A DNA stretch of 64,000 nucleotides from Ectobius pallidus (lineage: Eukaryota > Arthropoda > Insecta > Blattodea > Ectobiidae), in assembly GCA_964059195.1 (NCBI GenBank), contig CAXKWD010000007.1, positions 25,803,023 to 25,867,022 on the forward strand, read 5' to 3'. The position numbers were made by a program, and so were the translations under genes. The notes beneath the pieces are model-generated. The model ran no database searches. It saw only the letters and a list, made by a program, of their open reading frames with translations, and was not told the origin of the DNA. Of the stretch, positions 19,898 to 31,796 are shown one piece after another (the stretch's first letter is position 1; each line of letters opens with the position of its first letter).

Positions 19898-21382
19898 TTA
19901 TAGATAACCAGGATCTTGGTACCTAGAATTAGGAAACTTCTTCTTCTTCATCTTCCCCATGATGCCTTTAGAGCGTTGGGGGTCCTCGATTAAGGCTTTC
20001 CACATCCTTCTGTCCTGTGCCATCCTTTTCAATTCTGATTTGCTTTTGGAGATCTTTCCTCCTATTTCCTCTATGCAATCTTCGTATGTAGTTCTTGGCC
20101 TTCCTCTTGAGCGACCTCCTATCGGCCTTGCTTCCATGAATTGTCGTGGCTTCCTGTTCTCCTCCATCCTTGTAACGTGTCCAAACCATCTTAACTGTCT
20201 TTGGGCCAAGCGTTTTTCTACCGGGGGTTGCTGGAGTCCTTCTCTTACTATTTGATTCCGGACTAAGTCACGTCTTGTTTTCCCTGCGATTCGTCTTAAG
20301 CATTTCATTTCTGCTGCAGTTACTCTTCCTATTTCTTCCCCTCTTACTGGCCAGCTTTCACTTCCATATAGTAGTACTGGTTCCATTGCTGTTCGGTATA
20401 TTTTAAGTTTTATTTCTGTCGTCAATTCTGATTTTCCAAAGATTGTTTGATTGAACTGATAATATATAGGCCTATTATTACATCTGCGGACCCTATTTAA
20501 GACTTCATGTTTTATTTTCCCGTTTTGATGAATTATTGTGCCCAGGTATTCATAATTTCTTACCTGTTCGAGTTGTACCCCATTACACTGGATATTTAGT
20601 TGTCCTACTGTTTCATCTGTCCTAGCCACCTGCATCACCTTGCTTTTCTCTACATTTATCTGCATTCCCATTTCCTTCAGGTTTTCCGTCCATTCCATTA
20701 CAGCCTGCTGTAATTTTGTTTCCGTATCTGCTATTAACACTATATCGTCTGCATATATGAGTGCTTGGCACTGTATTGGTTTCATCTTCCAGTTTCCAAT
20801 TATTGTTCTAATTGTTCTTCTCTTACATACCTTAAGTACTTCATCCAATAACACTATAAACAGTAATGGGCTTAGATTATCCCCTTGTTTTACCCCTATT
20901 TCCATTTTAAATGTTTCCGATTTTCTTCCTTCCAGTCTGACCACTCCTTCTACTTGTTCATACCTTGCTTTAGTCAACTTCTGAAGTTTTGAACTGACTT
21001 TCCGTTTCCTTAGTGTTTCCCATATCTCTTCCCAAGGTACACTATCAAATGCTGCCTTCAGATCCAAAAACGCCAAATTAATTGTTTTCCCTCTTGACGT
21101 TACTTTCTCGCATATAGTTCTTAATATGTAGATCCAATCTTGCGTTTGTCTTCCTGGCCTAAATGTCGCCTGTTCTTCTTCTAGTTTCTCTTCTATCTGC
21201 TTTCTCAATTTCATTTCCAATATTCTGGTAAATATTTTAGATATTACCGATGTAAGACATACTGCTCTATAGTTATCACATTTTGCCGAATCGCCTTTCT
21301 TATATATGGGCACTATGATGTTTCTTCTCCAATCTTCCGGAATACGTTCTTCTTTCCATATACATTTGAAAAGGTCTGTCAT
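19898..21382 (-). pseudogene. RTE reverse transcriptase, 494-codon open stretch
   Basis: An uninterrupted minus-strand frame with the RT blocks in order: FLDLKAAFDSVPW (about 105-117), GVKQGDNLSP (163-172), the catalytic LIYADDIVLI (YADD at 210-213), YEYLGTIIHQNG, and the post-RT tail LRWFGHVTRMEE and RGRPRTTYEDCIEE typical of the RTE clade. The enzyme would copy element RNA at the nicked target. The last about 14 codons run out of the element into flanking DNA. It lies in a different frame from the endonuclease part, so a full protein cannot be made. Confidence 0.9.
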
Positions 21383-21444
21383 CTGTCTTACTGTTCTCCT
21401 CCTATTTTTATGAGTTCTGGTGTTATTTCATCTTCCCCGGCTGC

Positions 21445-22038
21445 CTATCCATTTCTCATCCTTTGAGTTGCTATTTCCACATCTATTTCATCTACTTCTT
21501 CTCTATCCGTCTCTTCCTCTTCTGTTTGGTTTGTGCTGTTTCTATCATTTCTACCATTCCCTCGTCTTTCTTCTCTCTCTTTAAATTTTTCCTCATAATG
21601 TGCTCTCCAGGTTTCTAATATTCCAAATATATTTGTTTGTAATTCACCATCTTCATTTCTTACATTCTTTATTCTTTTCCCTCCTTTACCTCTTAAATTT
21701 CTTATTGTGATCCAAAAATTTTTCTGATTTTCCTGGAAGCTGTTTTCTACCTCCTTCCCAAATTCTTCCCAACTTATTTTCTTTGCCTCTGCAACTATTC
21801 TTTTTGCCTCATTTCTTTTAGCCTTGTATTTTTCTAGGTCTCGTATTGTGCCTGTATTAATATAGCGTTTCCAAGCGGCTTTTTTCTCTTTGACTGCATT
21901 TTTCACTTCCTCATTCCACCACCTTGTACATTTCTTATTTGTTCCTACCTTTTTCTTTCCACAAATTTCCTCACTTGTCTCCTTTATTATTGTCTTAAAC
22001 AGCTGCCATTTTGTTTCAACATCCTCTTCCATCCTCAA
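21445..22038 (-). pseudogene. RTE linker region between endonuclease and RT
   Basis: 197 residues in the same frame as the endonuclease, highly charged, with KCTRWWNEEVKNAVKEKKAAW, a conserved RTE linker motif. It ends at a TAG (21447-21445). The reading then continues through AAGEDEITPELIK, a further stop and a frame change into the RT. Confidence 0.8.
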
Positions 22039-22065
22039 TGGTGTTTCTTCAAACCTTTGTGCTAG

Positions 22066-22888
22066 TCATCTTTGGTACTCCTCCTTTTTCCCCTCTTTTT
22101 GTAATTCCTCATACTTTATCCTCTCGTGGTAGTTCTTTTTCTGTTTCCGAGGCTTTCTTAATCTGGTCTCTGCCACTAGTAATTTGTGATGCGTATTTAT
22201 TTCCGCTCCTCTTATCACTTTTATGTCTCTAATGCTTTTATGATTTTCTTTCTGGTATATAATGTAGTCTATTATACTGTTTACATTCCTTCCCTCTCCT
22301 TCAAATGTTATTTTGTGTATATTTTTATGGTTGAACGTATTCCCCACCAGTAATCTGTTTTGAACACAAAAGTCTAATAGCCTTCTTCCATTCCCATTGA
22401 TTGTATTCTCCCCATTGTATCTTCCCATTACTCCATGTCCCAATCTATAGTCATTTCAAACTCGTGCATTGAAATCTCCTATTATCATTATCTGATTTTG
22501 CTTTATTTCTGCTTTTTCTACCTCCTGTTGGAGTATCAAATAGAATTGTTCTTTTTCTTGTTGGATGTCATCTTCTGTGGGTGCATACACTTGGATAATA
22601 CTTATTCTTTGTTCTAATTCGATTTCTATGGAGATGATCCTAGAATTTACTGCCGACCAGTTCATTACTTTCCTGTCTATTCTTTCAGAGACTATTATTC
22701 CAACTCCTTCTTTTGCTCTTTCTCCTCTCGGAACCCCTGAGTATCTAAGCACATAACCTTTGTCCAAAATCTTTTCTCCATTTGTTCTCTTTCTCACTTC
22801 ACTTATTCCCAAGATCTCCATTTTGTACTTTTCCATCTCCTCCACTATCTCTACCTCTTTCCCATTTATTCTTTTAATGTTCCACGTT
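22066..22888 (-). pseudogene. RTE endonuclease (APE-like) domain, two stops
   Basis: From about 22888 the minus strand reads TWNIKRINGKEVEIVEEM and then KMEILGISEVR, the N-terminal active-site region of an APE-type nuclease. IQVYAPTEDD and IMIIGDFNARV are the next conserved blocks (the catalytic DFN motif). A TGA at 22458-22456 interrupts just after this motif. The same frame continues to a second TGA at 22068-22066, passing SIIDYIIYQ and HHKLLVAE, where SDH is normal. The enzyme would nick target DNA for target-primed reverse transcription. Confidence 0.85.
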
Positions 22889-23240
22889 CCTAATCGTATT
22901 TCCTGATTCTTGCTATGTCGTCTCCATTGTGTCTTTCCTATTCCGAGGCCCTCTATATTTCTCTGAATCCTGTCTACTCTGCGTGGGGGATTAGCCCAAT
23001 GGCAGAGACCCGGTGGTTGGACCTCTTAGCCTCCGGAGTCATTGCTAGATTTTCTCTCAGGGTTTTCTCCCCAAGCCTTTACAGAGCCAACTGTTAACTA
23101 CAAGGCAGCAGTGCTGATTTTGGTCTGCCCCGGGTATTTTATTTCCCCTGTACCCACCATATCTGATGAGCTTTCCCCTATGCGCCACCTGGGGAGGCAC
23201 CCGATGGGAGATCAGCAACTCACATGGGAATTAGGAAACT

Positions 23241-24749
23241 AAATACACAAAATTAAATTAAACTTCTCAATGTATTTCTGACTTTGCTACAAATTGTAAG
23301 AGGCAACAATGTTAGAACAACTGTTCACACTTCACATTTGAAACAAAATCCTGCTTGCCAGGGCATTTGGTGTTATGACTGTTAGAAATTAGTTCATACG
23401 AATGTGGTTGTGAGTTAGGCTAACGAGTAAAATGAGTTTACTGAAGTGGCTAAAACGAAAGCAGTGTGGTGAAGTTGAAAGTAATAGTGTGCAAGTTTCA
23501 CATACCGATAAAGCTAAAGATGAAGTGAAAAGATATGGACATGAAGAAAAATTGTTGCAGAGGAAAGTGCAATAGGTACCTCTGAAATCTCTTGTCGTAA
23601 AAGAAAAATGACTGCAGAACAACATCCCTTCGAGCCAGTCCAGAAAATTTAAAAGTGTAAGGTGAGTACCGGTAGTTTTATTTTTCCAACTAAAGCCCTG
23701 TGTACCGTAGTATTTTCACTGTTATTGGAAATGAAAGTGCCTGTTCATTTTACAGGTATGAGCAAAAAGAATTTGTTGGCACAGGAACAAGAAACAGCAT
23801 TCGACTATTAGCTGAAGATGGGAGAGAATAAGGTTTTCCCAAAACTAGTCTGAAAAAAACAATTTTAAGTTGAGTGTTACAAAACCCGACTCATTATTAT
23901 ATTATCACGAACATTATTATATTATCACGAACATTATTATGTATTCCATTTTAGATTTCCCTCACAAGTTTCTGTGGTACAATTAACTTGTTTAAGGTTC
24001 TTATTATTGCATCACACAGAGAAAGCACAGTTGTAATTTTATACTGACAATATGAGCCAAAAGACAGGCAACTTTCTCTAGACTGCTGGGCACTTGTGTC
24101 ATCCTCGCATCAGCACATAGAAACCGTGTGGCACAACAGCTAATGTACCATATACACTTGAATACTACCCACATATTTTTTTTCAAAAATCGCGAATGAT
24201 AAACTGGATGTGGGCATTATTTGAATACTGGACTCCTCTCATCTGAATTTGGACATTTTGTACTGCAATATTGGCTCAATATAGCATGACGCTTTGTAGT
24301 AGCATCACAGTATAGTATAACAATAACAAAGTTATAATGAAAGGAAAATGAGACAAAGAAGATGCTTTCTACTCCACATGGTCCGCCATGACTGGTGGTG
24401 AAACAAAGCTTTACTCATAGAGACGCCAAGTAAGTAACAGTTCAGTACAAGTAGAAACACTAACTCTGGAAAAGTTCAGTGAATTTTTGTGTGACTTAAA
24501 CCTTGGGTCGGACACACGTCATCGCATATGGATTCCTGCTGCACAGCTGGATTCATGAATGGAGAGTGTTGTTGAAAATGTTAGGCTGCATGTATAAGAT
24601 GACGAGATTTTGGCTGATTATTACCATGCATGTTATTTTTGTAATTACAATTTAGCTTGCATATTTGATTCTTTTATGATATATAATGTTAATTACAACT
24701 GTTTAATTAAGAATAAAACTGGCAAAATAATTTTATATATGGGCTTATA
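23241..24749. other. No confident feature; small ORF with splice-like sites
   Basis: 23432-23575 encodes a 47-residue peptide MSLLKWLKRKQCGEV and onward, a start style seen in hAT-like transposases. A donor-like AAGGTGAGTACC lies at about 23660 and an acceptor-like TTTTACAG before 23758. There is no supporting domain. A 25-bp unit is duplicated at about 23889-23938. The rest shows nothing. Confidence 0.3.
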
Positions 24750-25235
24750 CAGTGCGTCTCAGTCAGATTGCACCCGCTCCGCCACACATTGAGTTCCCCC
24801 CAGATGACGCTCCTATCTCCGGTATGCGGCAAGGGAACGGCCTGGCAGTTGACTGACTTTGTCCGTGCTCGACAATGAAAATAAATGAAATAAGTTTGAA
24901 AATAACGAAAATAGGCACCTACCTTATTACAGGAGATGCTGGAAATGCCCTCCTCCTACATCTACACATTTTTAGCATTGTGATAGGAAATTCTCATTAA
25001 CACGCATTAATTGCTCTTCCGTTATTGAGTTTATCTCTATCCTAAAATGAAAATCTGATAAAGCATATTTAAGTTATCATGCGTACAAACACAGAGGCAG
25101 ACTGACGGACAGACATAATAGGATGAAGTCAGGCAACTGCTAGGCAATTCCTTTGCTGCATATCGGGGAGAGGAGCGTCATCTGGGGAGAACTCAACTAG
25201 AGGCGCAGCGGGTGCAATCTGACTGAGACGCACTG
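24750..25235. mobile_element. TA-flanked MITE (Tc1/mariner or pogo type)
   Basis: About 30 bp of perfect terminal inverted repeat starting CAGTGCGTCTCAGTCAGATT, with further imperfect pairing inward to about 90 bp (AGATGACGCTC / GAGCGTCATCT). TA lies on both sides (24748-24749 and 25236-25237). The 486-bp element has no coding region. A T26 run begins 10 bp outside the right end. Confidence 0.88.
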
Positions 25236-25244
25236 TAGATTTCC

Positions 25245-25275
<31 letters not shown>

Positions 25276-25446
25276 TCTTTTCTTTTCTTTCTTTTTTCAA
25301 ATTTACTTTCCAAAAATTTGGGTGCAGGTATTATTCAGGAGCGGATAGTATTCTGGTATATGCAGTAGTTTTAATTGTCAAGGTCAATTTATAAAGATAA
25401 AACATTGAAATCATTGGATAAAATGATAATGTACCTTAATATGACA

Positions 25447-25475
25447 TTTCGACCTGACCCCCAGGTCTTCCTCAG
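25447..25475 (-). ncRNA. Hammerhead-ribozyme-like core (site 4)
   Basis: On the minus strand CTGAGGA (25475-25469) is followed by a perfect stem GACCT...AGGTC and GAAA (25450-25447). This is the best stem II of the set. Stem III is not evident, and I see no partner arm nearby. Confidence 0.35.
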
Positions 25476-25769
25476 GCAGTAGTAGTTTTATTGAATCAAC
25501 CACTTGTACTATTTGCTTTCTATAGACTTTCTTGTTTGAAATCAAAGTGAACTGGGATTCAACAATATATTATGTGTTCTATGAAGAAAGGATAACGTGT
25601 AAGTACATTGATTTTTAAATATGTTGTATAATTATTATTAAATTCATAATGTTTTATGGGAATATTTTTGCAGAAAACAAGAATGATAATATGTGAATGT
25701 CCTTTAGTTAATCCTCTTCCTTTATTTTTAGATTACATTAAGAGATATAGTATGTAATAATCATGATGT

Positions 25770-26130
25770 AGTATTCAAAGGAATTACACTAGAAGAAGCA
25801 TTTGATATTGTATAAGATGATAACTTTGCCAATGAGATTCATGATGATTGTGACACAGTACTACCTTCTGATCCGGATAGTCTGATTAAGATGAAGCACC
25901 AAGTGGTGAAAAACGGATAGTAAATGTGAACAGTGTTCCCGGACCAATTGAAGTACATTCCACTGCTTTTGAAAATACTGACTTACCAGAAACAACTAGC
26001 TCTAGGTTTAAAAAATCAAGTAAAGAAACTGTGCAAAATATGTTGCACAAACTTTGTCACATAAACTGGTTAAGAACTGTATTATAGAGGTTTCAAGGTT
26101 TATGAAAGAAACTGAGTATGTACCATTCAA
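25770..26130 (+). pseudogene. Possible piggyBac-like transposase N-terminus (decayed)
   Basis: The + strand reads GITLEEAFDIV, a stop, then DDNFANEIHDDCDTVLPSD and NVNSVPGPIEVH. A LEEA...I start followed by acidic residues and LPSDP resembles the N-terminal region of PGBD/piggyBac proteins. The frame is broken and no catalytic domain follows, because an hAT element begins at 26220. Confidence 0.35.
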
Positions 26131-26536
26131 AAAGTAATGTATGACCTCCAGCTAAATTTTTCATATAATATTTTCCTTGTAGCATCCAACATGTTAACTG
26201 AACAAATAAGTGCTCTGACCAGGACCGTAGCAAGGTTCTTCTGCACCCTTGGCGAGTTTGACAAATCTGCGCCCTCCAATACTGGGGATCTGAACAATTT
26301 TTTTTAAATCTCTGTAAAATTGTTTATTATTTTAATATAAAAACACTGTTATTATCAAAGAAAACCTAAACCTCAATTTGAAAATGACAGTCAGCTGGAA
26401 AGGAATTGAGTTGAACCACTTTCATCTCAATAATAAAATCAGGTAAACTGATGTAACAAAGTGCCAGTATGTTTTTCTTTAATCAGTTATGATTGCAATT
26501 ATGATATGCAGAATACCAAAAAAAAGTCCAATTGGC

Positions 26537-26606
26537 CGGTTTCGGGATTAGAACCATGGAACAACAGAATGTGAGGCCAAAACGTTACCATCTTAGCCAC
26601 CTGGGT
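26537..26606 (-). repeat. tRNA-like SINE head or tRNA pseudogene
   Basis: The minus strand carries an A-box-like GGTGGCTAAGATGG (26601-26588) and a B-box-like GGTTCTAATCC (26555-26545), about 33 bp apart. The intervening segment does not fold as a clear cloverleaf, so I call it a SINE head and not a functional tRNA. Confidence 0.45.
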
Positions 26607-26782
26607 CAGTTTAACGGTCTAGTTGGATAAGCGCATGTAAAGCAATAGTGTTGTCATAGCTAAATGTATTTTAATTGCCAAAGCCTTAAAAGATCACAGT
26701 AAAACAATTGACTATGTTGTCATGATAACTGATTTGCTTTTTTTTATAAATTATTTCGAATACGTATATTACCATAAAATAG

Positions 26783-27125
26783 GCACTAAATTGAGCATTA
26801 CTCCGAAACAGTTCAACCGATTTTATCCAAAATCAATAGAAGTCTTCCCATAGACATTATAAATGTGTATACCTCTAACTTATACCAAGTTTCATAAAAA
26901 TCCAGTAAAGCGTATTTGAGTTACCGGGTCTTTAAAATAGAAAGGCACCATAATCTATTAAAATGGCACTAAATTGGGCATTACTCCGGTACCGGTAAAC
27001 CGATTTGGTTCAATGTCAATAGGGTTCTTCCCATGGACATTATAAATGTGTTTTCCAAGTTTCATGAAAATCCGAAAAAGCGTATTTGACTTATGGCGCG
27101 TACAGACACACGGACGGACAGACAG
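26783..27125. repeat. Two direct repeats of about 160 bp
   Basis: Both units read GGCACTAAATTG-GCATTACTCC, then a segment with CTTCCCATGGACATTATAAATG, then TTTCATGAAAATCC-AAAGCGTATTTGA. The second runs into GACGGACAGACAG. They lie inside the hAT element. Confidence 0.7.
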
Positions 27126-27494
27126 ACGGACAGACATTTTTCGTCCCCACACACAATCTCATAAAGTACCATACTGGCACTTAATAACATGCATTTTAGT
27201 TTTTAATGTCGTTATATCGTTCCATACTGTCAATAAGAAACGTGTTAATTAAAGAATGTTGCATGACTGCGTTTTGTTTGTAGACAATCTGCATAATACT
27301 ACAGATAGTTCACATGCAGTAATTTTAATAACCTGAACGATTTCTTCTATTAACGTGGAATTTTTTATTGCTTGATAAATTGCACCAGTCTAAAAAAGGC
27401 GGTATTTTTCATGGTTAATTTTGCTCCCTCTTTGTACCTGGGCCCTTGGCGGGGGCACATCTCACCACCACCTAGCTACGGCCCTAGCTCTGAC

Positions 27495-29672
27495 TATTCA
27501 ATAGATTTAGATTTCCTTGGTCAAGTAAATAAATCACAAAAGAGAATGCAAATTAAAATCAATATAATATAAGACTTAGGTCCACTTTGATTATTGTTAT
27601 TTTTATGTGGAGTTGTTTTTCTGGTCCTGTGCAGTACAATATCTTGATACTTTTTTTTTTTTTTAATTCAGACTATTTCAAGAAAATATAGGCTAGTAAT
27701 CTATATTTAAGCCTGCATTTTCTTTATTAATAATATCATAATAATAAATAAGAATATTCAGTGCATCATGAATATTTTTCCTTATAGGATAAGCATATAA
27801 AGAAGTGGTACAGCATCTGATAACCAAATAACCAAAATGACCATAATTCAATAAATTGTCATTGTTATCCACATATAATTAACCATATTTTAGTGATAAA
27901 GTCAGATAATAATGTAAGTTTGAAAGTTAGAGTCTACTGAAATAAATTAAGATCCATCATTTTTTTTTTTTAAATATACGGATCGAATGAACGAAAATGG
28001 CAGTTCTCTGATATCTCGGGCAGTATTACGGACCACTATTTGAAAATCATTGCAGTAATGACTTAAGTTGTGAGCTATACCACTAGATGTCAACATAAGC
28101 TGCGCTGATAAGCTGCCGGAAATGATTTTACAGGAAGCGGAATTTATGCTGAACGGGATTTCGTTCTGTGACCTATCAAGTCTAGTTCGCAAGGGAATGA
28201 ACTATGAACTTTTCGTCTCTTGTGCCAAATATGGCTAATAGCAAGTGTAATTTTCGGAGTAATTTGCAAAAGTGATACTTTCATTCATAGTTTATACACA
28301 CATAGTACGAAACAGAAGCGAAATCAGGTAATACTATTGTGCAAATGTGTTCAGTAATGTTGTAGCACATATACTGATCACTACACTAACAATCAACGTG
28401 ACATATGCCTTGTTATGACAACTTTATCTCGACTTTTTTTTAGATAACAGTAATCTAAATGTTATATTACTTGTATTGTTTTATTATTTTGGGTATTTCT
28501 GAAATGAAATCTTCTCGAATTTCAGCTTCTATGTAGGTAAAGTGCTCTCATTGTTTATTGGGTAGGTCCCCAACATGTTCATAAATACTTATCTGGAGTA
28601 ATTATTATATATTTTTAAGTCCTTGGAATACCATTAATACATACACTCTAACTTTATTCTTATGCCGGTAGGCCTACCTGTATCTTTTTTTTTTTTTTTA
28701 TACTCATGTTTCATAGGCATATGGATTCTCCTGTGGTGTTAAAATCAAAACAATGATTAGTCTGCCTGCTGGTCTAAAGGTTTATCTGCAGTGCAGAGTC
28801 TGCAGGTGGTAGGGTAGTCTCTGAATATGATGCTGTGTGTCTCAAACTGCTGCATCCTACTACTGTTTTCCGTTGCATAAGTGCACCACCAGTCAAAACA
28901 GGACTGGGAGATAGTCGAGCACTGTACTCCCTGTGATATTTTTGTTTTAGAAACACGGAAAACAGCCAAATTTGATGGTGTATTGTTCTTTAGAACCTAT
29001 AGCCTAGATTTCATATACTAAGCATCTTACATTTGTACGAAGATTCTTAAAGTAAGTAAAATTGCTAAAAAGTGAACACAAAATTAACCTAAAATGGTGC
29101 TTTGAACAGGTGTGAAGTCACAATCTCCTTGCGCTGGACGATGTTGTAATGTTGGGCTGGGAGAGGGTCATGCAGAAAATGTACAATGCTAGAAACCTAA
29201 CAGTGAAAACGTGGTCTCAGTGGTGCAGTTGCTAATCGAGGATTTCTACCGGATACAGAAACTTAATATCAGCTCAGGACCTCCTTGTTTTTCTATATTG
29301 GAGCTTAGCCCCCAACCCCCACCAGGGGCTGCGCCTATGGACCGTCTGCATACATCCACCAGACCTCCTTCACCAGGAGCTTTGAGTTTGGTAACTCGGT
29401 ATCAGCCACATAGTTCCTTCCTGTTTTTCTTGTTGGGGATTTGCTCCCAAGCCCAACCAGATCGCCTTTGCCAGGAGCTTTAAGTACGGTTTGTTATAGC
29501 AGTAATGGGGGATCTAACCATAATATAACTAAATGCTTATATAAAACTATTGGCAGCAATGGGTAAGCCTGTGCGGAAGAACCAATGAAGATAGAAGATT
29601 GTCGGCAACCAATGGGAACCTGTGGGCCGCATAACAGGTCGGAACACCTTGTGCTGGAAGGGAGTCAAGTGC
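27495..29672. other. No recognised gene
   Basis: AT-rich with several T10-T15 runs. 29260-29480 holds two diverged copies of a C-rich segment (CAGACCTCCTT...CCAGGAGCTTT-AGT), likely an old repeat. Nothing else can be supported. Confidence 0.35.
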
Positions 29673-29773
29673 TCGACCAGACACAATTTTAATGTAGCCT
29701 ATTTAATTATTCACTGCCTAAATTCGACCAGACACAATTTTAATGTAGCCTATTTAATTATTCACTGCTAAAT
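29673..29773. repeat. Tandem duplication of a 50-bp unit
   Basis: The unit TCGACCAGACACAATTTTAA through TTCACTGC-TAAAT occurs twice back to back (29673-29723, 29724-29773), differing by one base. It is a simple local duplication. Confidence 0.9.
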
Positions 29774-29982
29774 TCAAATGTATTAAATTCACAAACACTG
29801 CTTTCACAATCCCAAGCTTGTGTTCTGCTTCTCTACCTCGATTATTAAATTTACTATTTTCTTGCGTCTGATTCCAGCTCTTAGAGCACATAACTTTATT
29901 TCCCTCCATGTAGATGTAGATATCTTGTCCTGTAGATCCTGTGTTGAGCTAAGCCCATCACATCAGATCAGAATATAGCCTA

Positions 29983-30888
29983 CAGGGTGCGGCATTTAAA
30001 GTTTCCCCATTTTCAATACCATGTAATAACTTTATTTAACAAAGAAATAAACTACATTGAGCATTTTGAAATGTCTTACAGTCTTGGATTTACAATTCTG
30101 GCCGTACTTTTTTTTATATGATTTCCTTGAGATGCCCTCTATTAACTTTAACACATTGCTGCAATCTCCCTCGTACACTGGCCATTGCGTAGTCTTGTGT
30201 AACATTTGCAATTTCCTGCTGAATTACATTTTTAAGACTGTTAATGTCAGGGAGGGCATGAGCGAAAACTTTAAACTTCAGATTGTCCCACAGAAAAAAA
30301 AAAAATCTGATGCAGTAAGGTCACGAGATTTGGAGGGTCATTGGATATCACCAAACTGGAAAGAATTCGGTCGGGGAAAGCAGCATGAAGGGTGTCCATT
30401 GAAAGATGTGCAGTATGTGCTGCAACACCATCCTGTTGAAACCACAATCTCTCAATATCCAAGTTACGATGTGTCAATTCTGGTAGGAAGAAAGTTTGCA
30501 GCATGTGATTGTAACGTTCAGAGTTGACAGTCACCGAAGCACTATATCAAAGAAATAAGGGCCAATAATACCCTATGCTGCAATGGCACACCACACCACG
30601 ACCTTAGGGATGTGAAGTGGTCGCTCGTGGATTATGCGTGGATTTGCAGGAAATTGCAAATGTTATGCAAGACACCAACATCACGTAATGGCTAGTGTAC
30701 GAGGGAGATTGCGGCAATGTGTTGAAGTTAATGGAGGGCACCTCAAGGACATCGTATTAAAAAAGTAAGACCAGAATTGCAAATCCAAGACTGTAAGACA
30801 TTTAAAAATGTTCAATGTAACTTATTTCTTTGTTAAATAAATGTGTTACACGGTTTTGAAAATGGGAAACGATAAATGCCGCACCCTA
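29983..30888 (-). mobile_element. Fold-back mariner element
   Basis: Ends CAGGGTGCGGCATTTA (left) and TAGGGTGCGGCATTTATC (inverted right), each flanked by TA (29981-29982, 30889-30890). The inverted identity runs inward about 240 bp and includes transposase C-terminal coding on both arms. The single-copy centre holds the middle of a mariner transposase. Confidence 0.85.
30000..30534 (-). pseudogene. mariner transposase, central and C-terminal part
   Basis: The minus-strand frame 30534-30271 reads TVNSERYNHMLQ, FFLPEL and then LWFQQDGVAAHTA, the second catalytic Asp block of mariner-type DDE transposases. After a frameshift, 30270-30050 reads on through DINSLKNVIQQEIANV and RGRLQQC to the C-terminus. 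The N-terminal DNA-binding half is missing. A second, inverted copy of the C-terminal part lies at 30645-30800. Confidence 0.85.
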
Positions 30889-30941
30889 TACATGTAGGCC
30901 TATGTTATAACAACAATATACAGAACTGTAAGCTGCCAAAC

Positions 30942-31796
30942 TTATTCAAGCTGGAAATATTCTTCCAAATTGTAGAAGGTGTGAGTTATTAAAACTTTCC
31001 TGAGAGATCTTTTGAAAGATTTCCATTTACTTTTAATACATATTAATTTAATGTTTTTTGTAAGCTTATTGTAAATCTGTAGGCTATTGCAGAATAATAA
31101 AAAGCACCCTTCTGAAAGAGTTTTAATGTAGGCTATTAGCTGGTCTTTGTAAGTAAATCAATCATGCAATTAGTTTGAAATTTATCAGTATTATCTTCCA
31201 TATGACACATAACAGAGTATGTAGGCCTATACTCCCTGTGAGAGTAAGAACTTTGAATTTTTCAATTTTTTCTCTTTTTTTTTTCTCTCCACATATTATT
31301 CTTATTGCTCATTCTTGTAATCGAAATATTTTCTCCCTGTGGAAAGAGTTGCCCCAGAATATGATTCCATACCTCATTACAGAGTGAAAATGTGTAAAAT
31401 AATATAGGAATGCATCCTGTTGTAACATATCATTAAAAATTCTTAAAGTGAAACATGCAGAACTCAGTTTTGGACTTATCATTTTAATGTGTGTCTTCCA
31501 GTCAAGATTTTGGTCAATTTGTAGTCCTAAAAATTTTTACTAATTTCTTCTATGATTTGTGTTTGATAATAATTAAGTTAATTACTGGAACAAGGTTTGA
31601 GATACATTTAGGTTTTGTTCTGAACAGCCATTTCATAATTACGCGTGGGACATTCTAGCAAATTATAAAAACTATTTTTGTTTCTTACATAATATCATAA
31701 ATATTAAACTAGAATTGATTCTTCACATTCTGTAAAATTTACCATGCCTTCTCCTCCACACTACATGCAAAGCATTATTTAAAATTTATTTTATAC
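30942..31796 (-). pseudogene. LINE ORF2 C-terminal part (CR1/Jockey-like)
   Basis: The minus strand reads FLGLQIDQNLDWKTHI (about 31530), MRYGIIFWGNSFHREKIFRLQE (within 31400-31290, split here by no stop), and finally FKRSLRKVLITHTFYNLEEY with TAA at 30944-30942. These are the conserved post-RT blocks in the right order. The 5' part of the same LINE continues beyond the tandem repeats, at 33740-34110. Confidence 0.7.

Larger units (their letters stand above)
19939..23227 (-). mobile_element. RTE-type LINE, essentially full length
   Basis: A 3.29-kb minus-strand element carrying an APE-type endonuclease followed by a reverse transcriptase, in one nominal ORF. It is flanked by a perfect 13-bp duplication GAATTAGGAAACT (19926-19938 and 23228-23240). 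The 3' terminus is a short GAA-rich tract instead of poly(A), as usual in the RTE clade. The coding region carries several in-frame stops and at least one frameshift, so this copy is dead although its boundaries are crisp. About 0.35 kb upstream of the endonuclease appears to be 5' UTR. Confidence 0.93.
26220..27486. mobile_element. hAT element with GGACCGTAGCAAGG ends
   Basis: The left end CAGGACCGTAGCAAGG pairs with the inverted right end TAGGGCCGTAGCTAGG. A perfect 8-bp duplication GCTCTGAC flanks it (26212-26219 and 27487-27494). The interior holds a tRNA-like head and two about 160-bp direct repeats (26783-26937 and 26957-27125) ending in GACGGACAGACAG. No transposase is recognisable. 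Confidence 0.83.

Noticed and set aside
20640..20984. 114-residue + strand ORF
   Set aside because: Antisense of the RTE reverse transcriptase.
26537..26606. Functional tRNA gene
   Set aside because: A and B boxes are present but no convincing acceptor or anticodon stem forms.
30057..30527. 156-residue + strand ORF
   Set aside because: Antisense of the mariner transposase, which has clear DDE motifs on the minus strand.
31175..31387. 70-residue + strand ORF
   Set aside because: Antisense of a LINE C-terminal region that has recognisable motifs on the minus strand.
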